Shown here piece after piece: positions 1 through 4,320 of a DNA stretch of 6,056 nucleotides. Below the pieces are notes generated by a model. That model had not been told where the DNA came from and did not search any database. It worked only from the letters and a program-made list of their open reading frames with translations. Positions within the stretch are counted from its first letter, which is position 1. The number at the start of each line of letters is the position of its first letter. Made by a program: the position numbers and the translations under genes. The stretch is from Microbacteriaceae bacterium. Lineage in GTDB: Bacteria; Actinomycetota; Actinomycetes; Actinomycetales; Microbacteriaceae. The stretch spans positions 1 through 6,056 of the forward strand of contig JAUZFY010000182.1 in NCBI GenBank assembly GCA_030840185.1. Reading direction: 5' to 3'.

Positions 1-1
1 G

Positions 2-529
2 CGCCTGTGGGAAAGCCCCGGCGTGCGCCGAACCAGGCTCGAGGTCGAGGCCTACGCGCGCCAGCAGGCGCCGATAGTCAGGGCACAGGCGGAGTCGCTG
101 GCCAAGGCAACCCCGGCGGCCATTGCCGAGAGCGCGCGAGCTGCCGCGGATACCGCGCGGGCCGCAGCCGACCGCGCCGCCGCGCTAACCAACGAACTGG
201 CCGAGCGCGTGACGACGGTCGCGAGGGATGTCGCGGCCAATGTCACGGACACCGCAAAGGATGTCGCCGACAAGACCGTTACCACCGCGAAGGGTGTTGC
301 CGACAGAACAACCTCGACCGCCAAGGGCGTCGCGGACAAGACGGCCAATCGAACCAAAGATGTGCGCGGCAGGGTCTCCGACACCGCGGACGACCTTCGC
401 GACCGGGTCACCGCCACGGCGGCGGAACTGCGCGAGCGCGGTGAGGGCGCTCGTGATCGCGTGGTAGCCAAGGCGAGCGAGTCGCGTGACGGCGCGCTTG
501 CAGACCTCGAGGACGACGACGACCGGTAG
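2..529 (+). CDS. Alanine-rich LEA-like/apolipoprotein-like helical repeat protein (5' end outside window)
   Basis: The frame is open to the left edge of the window and has no stop upstream of the first possible start (GTG at 23), so the gene probably begins outside. No convincing ribosome site precedes GTG 23. Numbering from that GTG, the visible protein has 168 residues. Residues about 36-63 are Ala/Arg-rich with 7-residue spacing (AAADTARAAAD). Residues 66-142 form seven consecutive 11-residue units of the type TAKDVADKTVT, and the tail is acidic (LEDDDDR). Such 11-mers form amphipathic helices in group 3 LEA proteins and apolipoprotein-like proteins, so membrane-surface or desiccation-protective roles are possible. 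That is inference from the repeat alone. There is no enzyme motif, and no signal peptide or transmembrane segment in the visible part. It faces the Rv3235-family gene tail to tail. I do not recognise a named gene. Confidence 0.75.
   Translation, partial: RLWESPGVRRTRLEVEAYARQQAPIVRAQAESLAKATPAAIAESARAAADTARAAADRAAALTNELAERVTTVARDVAANVTDTAKDVADKTVTTAKGVADRTTSTAKGVADKTANRTKDVRGRVSDTADDLRDRVTATAAELRERGEGARDRVVAKASESRDGALADLEDDDDR
218..448 (+). repeat. Seven 33-bp (11-residue) coding repeats
   Basis: In-frame units start at residues 66, 77, 88, 99, 110, 121 and 132 (counting from GTG 23). Units 2-4 are nearly identical (TAKDVADKTVT, TAKGVADRTTS, TAKGVADKTAN). Units 5-7 diverge but keep the hydrophobic and charged positions (RTKDVRGRVSD, TADDLRDRVTA, TAAELRERGEG). 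The DNA differs at third positions, so this is an old protein repeat rather than a fresh DNA duplication. Confidence 0.8.
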
Positions 530-557
530 TCAGCATGCTCCGGGAGGGTTGTGCCGG

Positions 558-580
558 GAGCGGTTGACCAGAAGCCGCTC
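558..580. terminator. Hairpin between convergent genes, possible bidirectional terminator
   Basis: GAGCGG at 558-563 pairs with CCGCTC at 575-580. The stem can extend by one G-U and one T-A pair, leaving a 7-nt loop. It lies between the stop codons of two convergent genes (529 and 589), where a shared terminator is expected. There is no T-tract on either strand, so intrinsic termination is uncertain. Confidence 0.35.
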
Positions 581-588
581 ACGGCCGT

Positions 589-1056
589 TCAGAGCACGTT
601 GATCGCCGTGGCGCGCCAACGGTTGTCGAGCCCCTCGAGGCGCAAGGCGACTGCGCGAGTCCTCGCCCGCCCCTGCACGATGACGACCGCTTCGATCACG
701 CCGTCGCGCGGTTCAGAGATGCTTGTGGACCCGATCGCAAAACTGGGCCGACGAACCACCTGGCCCTTTGCCTGCCGCGCGCGCGACGACAGGACTACGC
801 GCTTGAGCAGGTGTCTGTACACGTCATCGGTCACCCAGCGCGAAATCTGCTCAAGGTCGCGGGCGCCGGCGAGGATCTCGATCACGCAGCGGGTGAGATT
901 CTCAAGGAGCGGTTGCGGATTAGGCAGATCCGACCGGCGAGCCGGTTGCGTCCCGAAGAACTCTTCCGACTGAAACGGCGCCCTGATCACCTTGCTTGGC
1001 AGAGTTTCGCGCACGTGCGCCGCTCCGGGGGATGGGGCGGGCACTGCGTCGCTCAT
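589..1056 (-). CDS. Rv3235 family protein
   Basis: The protein has 155 residues from ATG at 1056. That start is chosen because GGAG lies 6 nt upstream of it; an in-frame GTG at 1068 would add four residues but overlaps this ribosome site. The first ~40 residues are Pro/Ala-rich and probably disordered. The rest follows the Rv3235-family pattern: a helical segment with ENLTRCVIEILAGARDLEQ and ISRWVTDDVYRHL, then a Lys/Arg-rich stretch, then a beta-rich end with EPRDGVIEAVVIVQG, RAVALRLEGLDNRW and a final ATAINVL. The family is small, actinobacterial and of unknown biochemical function. No membrane segment or catalytic motif is visible. It is transcribed leftward from a divergent spacer shared with the gene starting at 1268. 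The family assignment is by recognition of the conserved C-terminal pattern. Confidence 0.85.
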   Translation of the reverse strand: MSDAVPAPSPGAAHVRETLPSKVIRAPFQSEEFFGTQPARRSDLPNPQPLLENLTRCVIEILAGARDLEQISRWVTDDVYRHLLKRVVLSSRARQAKGQVVRRPSFAIGSTSISEPRDGVIEAVVIVQGRARTRAVALRLEGLDNRWRATAINVL

Positions 1057-1111
1057 AGCTGGCTCCACGTCGCTAAGTCGCCGAGGGCTGATCCACCCGA
1101 AGGCTGCACAT

Positions 1112-1141
1112 TGAAGGATCGATAGTCGGTGGCATCCTTCA
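1112..1141. repeat. Inverted repeat (8-bp arms)
   Basis: TGAAGGAT at 1112-1119 is the exact inverted complement of ATCCTTCA at 1134-1141, with a 14-nt spacer. It lies in the divergent spacer, 56-85 bp before the Rv3235-family start. It could be an operator or an RNA stem in the leader of that gene; the sequence does not decide. Confidence 0.5.
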
Positions 1142-1143
1142 GC

Positions 1144-1159
1144 TCCCCCGAACGGGGGA
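1144..1159. repeat. GC-rich palindrome (7-bp arms, 2-nt centre)
   Basis: TCCCCCG AA CGGGGGA is a perfect inverted repeat only 2 bp from the preceding one. Its very short centre fits a dimeric protein-binding site better than a terminator, and no T-tract follows on either strand. It is a candidate operator for either divergent gene; this is inference. Confidence 0.5.
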
Positions 1160-1220
1160 TGTCGCCTTGCTCAGAACTAAAGCAGCAGTTGCTCCGGGTG
1201 TCCACGCCCCAACCTTTAGG

Positions 1221-1229
1221 TGTGGATAA
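1221..1229 (-). promoter_or_regulatory. Perfect DnaA-box 9-mer (TTATCCACA)
   Basis: The minus strand reads TTATCCACA, identical to the classic DnaA box. It is embedded in a 13-bp sequence (GGTGTGGATAACT, 1219-1231) that recurs exactly at 2267-2279. A weaker oppositely oriented match (7 of 9 to TTGTCCACA) lies at 1198-1206. The box is 39 bp before the start of the 199-aa protein gene, so DnaA could influence its promoter. Binding is not shown. Confidence 0.5.
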
Positions 1230-1255
1230 CTCACCCGCGGCGTGCGTGTCGTCAC

Positions 1256-1261
1256 TACGGT
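1256..1261 (+). promoter_or_regulatory. Candidate -10 element of a leaderless promoter
   Basis: TACGGT fits TANNNT and is followed by 6 nt and then the ATG at 1268. This places the transcription start on or next to the start codon. There is no purine-rich ribosome site in the same stretch. No clear -35 is seen. Confidence 0.4.
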
Positions 1262-1267
1262 CGCAGC

Positions 1268-1867
1268 ATGCGCTGGGACAACCTCTTCGACGACCTCGAA
1301 AGTCAGCTCGAGCAGGAGCTCAACGCCGAGGAAATTGACGTTCGGGCTGAGGAGGAGCGCCTGCGTCTCGGACGAATGACGATGCGCGACCGACTCGTTG
1401 CGCTTCGCGAGACCGGTGCGCCTGCGGGCGGAGGCGTGCGGGTGCTTCTGACGGACGGAACGGCAATTACCGTGCAACCGGTGACCTTCGGACGGGATTG
1501 GATCTCCGGCGACCTCGTTGACGAATCGCCCCGACGGTCCCAATGCATCGTCCCGATCGCTTCCATCTCGGCACTCCTCCTCGATCGGCTTCAGGTGGCC
1601 GGCAGCATCGAGGACAGGGAACCAGCGGATGAGGGGCGAGGCCTCTCTCGACGGCTCGGTCTGGGATTCGTGCTGCGCGACCTGTGCCGCAGACGCGCTG
1701 CCGTGGGGTTGCAGCTGGCCGACGACCTCGTGCACGGCACTATCGACCGGGTGGGACGGGACCATCTCGATCTCGCCGCCCACGAGCCGGGAAGCCAGCG
1801 CCGCGAGTCCGAGGTCACCCACTACCGGGTTGTGCCGTTTGCTCAGCTCCTGGTGGTTCGGCTCTGA
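1268..1867 (+). CDS. Conserved actinobacterial protein of unknown function (homologs often labelled Fis-family regulator)
   Basis: The protein has 199 residues and begins MRWDNLFDDLE. Residues 1-48 are an acidic, probably helical segment (EAEIDVRAEEERLRL-like composition). Two segments then look like copies of one small beta domain. The first, at about 57-104, contains VRVLLTDGT, GRDWISGDLVDE and IVPIASI. The second, at about 146-197, contains VGLQLADDL, GRDHLDLAAHE and VVPFAQLLVV. A basic helical linker (LRDLCRRR) lies between them. I recall similar proteins being auto-annotated as 'Fis family transcriptional regulator', but I see no Fis-type helix-turn-helix, so I do not assign DNA binding. 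Starts further upstream (GTG at 1220) overlap the DnaA box and are less likely. The gene has its own promoter region and its 3' end overlaps the convergent HTH gene by 25 bp. Confidence 0.75.
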   Translation: MRWDNLFDDLESQLEQELNAEEIDVRAEEERLRLGRMTMRDRLVALRETGAPAGGGVRVLLTDGTAITVQPVTFGRDWISGDLVDESPRRSQCIVPIASISALLLDRLQVAGSIEDREPADEGRGLSRRLGLGFVLRDLCRRRAAVGLQLADDLVHGTIDRVGRDHLDLAAHEPGSQRRESEVTHYRVVPFAQLLVVRL

Positions 1868-2229
1868 TCTGTTCGCCCGTGGTCTGTTCGCGCCTGGTCT
1901 GCTCGGCTCTGAGCGGCTCGACCCGCGGCGGCATGGTGATCGTCGCCGCCTCCGAAGGAGTGTTCATCCAGGCTCGCGTAGTCCGACTGGTTCCACAGGC
2001 TCATCCGGCGGGCCTCTTCATACTTGGCCTCGATGTAGGACTCAAGAACGGCTCGTTCTACCCGCCAATGCCCGTGACCGCCGATCTTGATGGCCGGCAG
2101 TTCCCCCGAGCGCACCAGGGCGTAGGCCTGGCTGGCCGAGATGTTTAGGATCTCTGCCGTGTCGGCGAGCGTGAGAAAGCGCCCGAGCGCGCTTGCAGCG
2201 CTGCGGGCGGCCGGGTCCGAGTCGTTCAT
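1843..2229 (-). CDS. Helix-turn-helix (excisionase-type, MerR-like) DNA-binding protein
   Basis: The protein has 128 residues from ATG at 2229. Residues 18-66 form an HTH_17/excisionase-type winged helix: FLTLADTAEILNISASQAY is the helix-turn-helix, ALVRSGELPAIKIGG the turn into the wing, and HWRVERAVLESYI the wing and closing helix. This fold binds DNA, usually as a transcription regulator or recombination directionality factor; no integrase is nearby, so a regulatory role is more likely. Residues 67-86 (EAKYEEARRMSLWNQSDYAS) continue as seen in actinobacterial relatives. The tail is low-complexity with GGGDDHH and five pentapeptide repeats. The start is favoured by a -10-like hexamer 6 nt upstream; GAGG lies too close (1 nt) to serve as a ribosome site. 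A TTG at 2253 would lengthen it by eight residues and is less likely. It overlaps the convergent gene by 25 bp and is divergent from the SAF gene. Confidence 0.85.
   Translation of the reverse strand: MNDSDPAARSAASALGRFLTLADTAEILNISASQAYALVRSGELPAIKIGGHGHWRVERAVLESYIEAKYEEARRMSLWNQSDYASLDEHSFGGGDDHHAAAGRAAQSRADQARTDHGRTDQSRTTRS
1846..1920 (-). repeat. Five 15-bp tandem repeats encoding pentapeptides RxxQx/RTDxx
   Basis: Read on the minus strand the units encode RAAQS, RADQA, RTDHG, RTDQS and RTTRS, ending just before the stop of the HTH gene. On the plus strand they read like GGTCTGTTCGCGCCT. The DNA copies are similar to each other, for example CTGTTCGC occurs in two neighbouring units. Recent slippage or duplication is therefore plausible. 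The array also covers the last codons and the stop of the plus-strand gene ending at 1867. Confidence 0.75.
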
Positions 2230-2235
2230 GCCTCG

Positions 2236-2241
2236 ATTATG
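2236..2241 (-). promoter_or_regulatory. Candidate -10 element (CATAAT) of a leaderless promoter
   Basis: On the minus strand CATAAT matches TATAAT at 5 of 6 positions. It is followed by 6 nt and the ATG at 2229. This is the spacing of a leaderless transcript. No convincing -35 element is visible. Confidence 0.5.
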
Positions 2242-2268
2242 AGCGCCGTACAACGGGGCAGACCGGGG

Positions 2269-2277
2269 TGTGGATAA
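2269..2277 (-). promoter_or_regulatory. Second perfect DnaA-box 9-mer (TTATCCACA)
   Basis: Same 13-bp context (GGTGTGGATAACT, 2267-2279) and same orientation as the copy at 1219-1231. It lies about 28 bp upstream of the CATAAT hexamer of the leftward HTH gene and about 90 bp upstream of the SAF start. The placement would suit regulation of either divergent gene by DnaA, which is inference. Confidence 0.5.
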
Positions 2278-2312
2278 CTTTCCCGGTGACGTCGATCGGT
2301 CAGGACGATGGG

Positions 2313-2345
2313 TTCCTGCACCGTGTCAATTCCTGCACCGTGTCA
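2313..2345. repeat. Two direct copies of a 16-bp sequence, period 17 bp
   Basis: TTCCTGCACCGTGTCA occurs at 2313-2328 and again at 2330-2345 with one base between. The copies are identical and lie just upstream of the ribosome site of the SAF gene. Side-by-side sites about 1.6 helical turns apart could be a tandem operator. Alternatively they could be a remnant of an insertion-sequence end, where transposase sites are often repeated. The minus strand also contains TTGACA at 2324-2329, but without a matching -10. Confidence 0.7.
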
Positions 2346-2351
2346 GCTGAC
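2342..2351. repeat. 10-bp perfect palindrome GTCAGCTGAC
   Basis: It overlaps the end of the second 16-bp repeat and ends 5 bp before the GGAGG ribosome site of the SAF gene. It is a possible regulator half-site pair. A palindrome this short could also occur by chance. Confidence 0.4.
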
Positions 2352-2367
2352 CAGCCGGAGGCGCGTG

Positions 2368-3006
2368 ATGGGAAGTAAGGCGACCAAGGGGGAATCCGTT
2401 CCTCGATCGTTCTGGTTCGACCCGCGGTTCGCCATCGGCATTGCCCTCGTGGTTCTCTCCGTGCTCGGGGTGCTGGCGATAGTCTCCGCGGCCGACAGCG
2501 GCGTCCGTGTCTACGTTGCTCGTTCCGCGCTAAGCCCAGGAGACAGGGTCACTCCCGAAGACCTCGACGCACGCAGCGTACGGCTCGGCTCCGCCGTCGG
2601 ACAGTATGTAAACGAAGGCGGCCTGCCGGGTGGCGGCCTAGTAATCACACGAGCGATCTCCGCGGGGGAACTGGTGCCGCAATCGGCGGTCGGTGACCCG
2701 ATCGGCACCCGGCTCGCGCCGCTCGTCGTGTCGGTGAGTGGCCAACTCGCGAAATCGGTCGCCGCCGGCAGCGTCGTCGACCTCTGGTCGGCTCGGGAGA
2801 ATGACAACGTGTTCGGTCCTCCCGTCGTCCTGGTCTCTTCGGCAACGGTCGTTCGCGTGATCGCCAAGCAGGGAATCCTCGCCGATCGGACTGGAGAGTC
2901 CGTCGAGGTTCTCGTGCCGCGCGCGAAGACCGCGAAGGTTCTCGAGGCGATCGCAAACAAAGACGCCATTTCCGTGGTTCCGGTCGACATCCCGACGGGA
3001 GGATGA
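2368..3006 (+). CDS. SAF domain membrane protein, CpaB-like
   Basis: The protein has 212 residues. ATG at 2368 is chosen because GGAGG at 2357-2361 lies 6 nt upstream; in-frame starts at 2308 and 2365 are poorer, the first running through the 16-bp repeats. A short basic N-terminus is followed by one transmembrane segment at about 21-41 (FAIGIALVVLSVLGVLAIV), giving an extracytoplasmic body. Residues about 47-108 form a SAF domain: VYVARSALSPGDRVTPEDLD, then ITRAISAGELVPQSAV. The remainder (LVVSVSGQLAKSVAAGSVVDL, VEVLVPRAKTAKVLEAI) resembles the CpaB/RcpC body that follows the SAF domain in Tad/Flp pilus assembly proteins. CpaB proteins act at the outer or periplasmic side; in Gram-positive bacteria the exact role is not established. 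It is directly followed by the CpaE-like gene, with ATGA-type overlap or 2-nt spacing, so the two are one operon. FlgA or antifreeze-type SAF proteins are less likely given the neighbour. Confidence 0.85.
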   Translation: MGSKATKGESVPRSFWFDPRFAIGIALVVLSVLGVLAIVSAADSGVRVYVARSALSPGDRVTPEDLDARSVRLGSAVGQYVNEGGLPGGGLVITRAISAGELVPQSAVGDPIGTRLAPLVVSVSGQLAKSVAAGSVVDLWSARENDNVFGPPVVLVSSATVVRVIAKQGILADRTGESVEVLVPRAKTAKVLEAIANKDAISVVPVDIPTGG

Positions 3007-3008
3007 CG

Positions 3009-4238
3009 GTGCGGCGGGTTGCGCTCGCGCTTCCTCTCGCGGCGGAGGATCGCATGGCGATGGAACTGGTCCGGCACGGGATGGAGCTCGCGTCGCGCTG
3101 CTCGAGCGCGGACGAACTCGCCGCGGCCATCGAGAGAACTCAACCGGACTTCGCCATCATTGCGGCATCGCCGCGTTATCTCAATGACCGGCTGATGGCC
3201 GAGGCGGATGCGGCCGGGGTCAGGCTGCTCGCCCTCGTGGCATCCGACTCTGAGAGACGGCACGCGGCGAGCCTCGGACTTCTCGAAGTGGCGGACGTCG
3301 AGGCGGAATGGGCAGTGCTCGAGACCTTGCTGGTTGGGAGCCAGGAGGAGCCGAACCTCGCTCCCCTCGAGCGTCGCGGTCGGGTGATTGCCGTCTGGGG
3401 GCCGGCCGGATCACCGGGTCGCACGTCGCTCGCGATCTGTCTCGCCTCCGAACTAGCGGCCGCCGGACACACCGTGGCGCTCGCCGACGTTGACACGTTT
3501 AGCGGCTCCATCGCACCCGCCCTCGGGTTGCTTGACGAGGCGCCGGGATTCGCGGCTGCGTGCCGACTCGCGGCCGCCGACAGCCTCACCCAGCAGGAAC
3601 TGGAACGCATTGGGCAGCGCTATCTGTCCTCGCGCGGGAGCTTTTGGGTGCTGACCGGCATCGGGCGCCCGAATCGGTGGCCAGAACTATCGGCCGACCG
3701 AGTCGGAAAGGTAGTGCGCGCCTGCCGGGAATGGGTCGACTTCACCATCCTGGACACCGGTTTCAGCCTCGAGAACGACGAGGAAATCAGCAGCGACCTT
3801 TTTGCCCCTCGCCGAAATGGGGCGACCCTCGCCGCGCTGCGAGAGGCTGGCGACGTCGTCGCCGTCGGTTCGGCCGATCCGGTCGGGCTGTCCCGATTCC
3901 TTCGTGCCCACGTTGACCTTCTCGAGACCGTCGATTCCGAAATCGTAACCGTGGTCATGAACAAAATCCGTGCCGGAGCGATAGGGCCGCGGGCCACCAG
4001 TCAGGTGCGCCAGGCGCTGCTGCGGTTCGGGGGAATAAATTCGCCGGTCTTCGTGCCGCACGATCAGGCCGCGTTCGATGCGGCGGTGCTGACCGGTAAG
4101 ACCGTGCTTGACGTCGCGGGTCGGTCGTCCGCTCGACTCGCCATCGCGACGCTCGTGGAGGAGCGGCTCGCGCCGCAACCGACCCGCTCTCGCCGTCGAG
4201 CCTGGTCGGGGCGATCCCGGGTCGCGGAGGCCAACTAG
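3009..4238 (+). CDS. CpaE/TadZ-like MinD-family ATPase with variant P-loop
   Basis: Numbering from ATG 3003 gives 411 residues. GGGAGG directly abuts that ATG but lies 6 nt before GTG 3009, so GTG is the better supported start; the difference is two residues. Residues 4-110 resemble a receiver-like domain lacking the phosphorylation pattern, as in CpaE/TadZ. The ATPase part follows: variant Walker A VWGPAGSPGRTS at 131-142, Walker A' DVDTFSGSIAPALGLLDEAPG-type segment beginning at 162, Walker B FTILDTG with Asp251, NK motif at 320-321, and FVPHDQAAFDAAVLTGKTV near the end. The C-terminal tail is basic (TRSRRRAWSGRSR). Family members place secretion or pilus machinery at the cell pole. Here both lysines of the MinD-type loop are absent (Ala135, Arg140), so ATP turnover may be altered. 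It is co-transcribed with the SAF gene; no CpaF, TadB/C or pilin gene is in the window. Confidence 0.85.
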   Translation: MRRVALALPLAAEDRMAMELVRHGMELASRCSSADELAAAIERTQPDFAIIAASPRYLNDRLMAEADAAGVRLLALVASDSERRHAASLGLLEVADVEAEWAVLETLLVGSQEEPNLAPLERRGRVIAVWGPAGSPGRTSLAICLASELAAAGHTVALADVDTFSGSIAPALGLLDEAPGFAAACRLAAADSLTQQELERIGQRYLSSRGSFWVLTGIGRPNRWPELSADRVGKVVRACREWVDFTILDTGFSLENDEEISSDLFAPRRNGATLAALREAGDVVAVGSADPVGLSRFLRAHVDLLETVDSEIVTVVMNKIRAGAIGPRATSQVRQALLRFGGINSPVFVPHDQAAFDAAVLTGKTVLDVAGRSSARLAIATLVEERLAPQPTRSRRRAWSGRSRVAEAN

Positions 4239-4250
4239 GCCGCTATCGGG

Positions 4251-4281
4251 CGGGCGCCTTGCTCACCTCTGGGAGCGCCCG
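4251..4281 (+). terminator. Possible stem-loop after the CpaE-like gene
   Basis: CGGGCGC at 4251-4257 pairs with GCGCCCG at 4275-4281 around a 17-nt loop. It begins 12 bp after the CpaE-like stop codon and ends before the candidate pdtaS -10 element. No T-tract follows, so if it terminates transcription it is not a classical intrinsic terminator. Confidence 0.3.
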
Positions 4282-4308
4282 TGCAGCGGGAACCCCGGAT
4301 GGCGCGCC

Positions 4309-4314
4309 TAAGCT
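4309..4314 (+). promoter_or_regulatory. Candidate -10 element (TAAGCT) of a leaderless pdtaS promoter
   Basis: TAAGCT fits TANNNT and lies exactly 6 nt before the GTG start at 4321. No Shine-Dalgarno sequence is present between it and the start. This supports separate, leaderless transcription of the kinase gene. No -35 is recognisable. Confidence 0.45.
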
Positions 4315-4320
4315 TGGCGT

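Noticed and set aside
7..444. Gly/Arg-rich plus-strand open frame overlapping the LEA-like gene
   Set aside because: The overlapping frame 2-529 has coherent 11-residue repeats; this one is a low-complexity frame-shifted copy of the same DNA.
1198..1229. Pair of opposed DnaA-like boxes as a replication origin
   Set aside because: Only one perfect box and one 7/9 match, no AT-rich unwinding region, and no dnaA, dnaN or gyrB nearby.
1139..1822. Long open frame on the minus strand opposite the 199-aa protein gene
   Set aside because: It mirrors the plus-strand gene, has no recognisable domain, and its composition is that of a high-GC antisense shadow.
1846..1920. 15-bp repeats as a CRISPR array
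   Set aside because: The units are contiguous, in coding frame, and have no unique spacers.
1843..2229. HTH protein as a phage or integrative-element excisionase
   Set aside because: The fold is excisionase-like, but no integrase, attachment site or tRNA is in the window and the neighbours are core genes; a regulator is the simpler reading.
2324..2329. TTGACA on the minus strand as a -35 element of the HTH gene
   Set aside because: No -10-like hexamer at 16-18 nt spacing, and it is about 80 bp from the hexamer next to the HTH start.
2511..3263. 250-codon open frame on the minus strand across the SAF and CpaE-like genes
   Set aside because: It is antisense to two well-supported proteins, rich in Arg/Ser/Pro/Thr, with no family resemblance.
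3687..4178. 163-codon minus-strand open frame inside the CpaE-like gene
   Set aside because: Antisense shadow of a recognised ATPase; no ribosome site or known motif.
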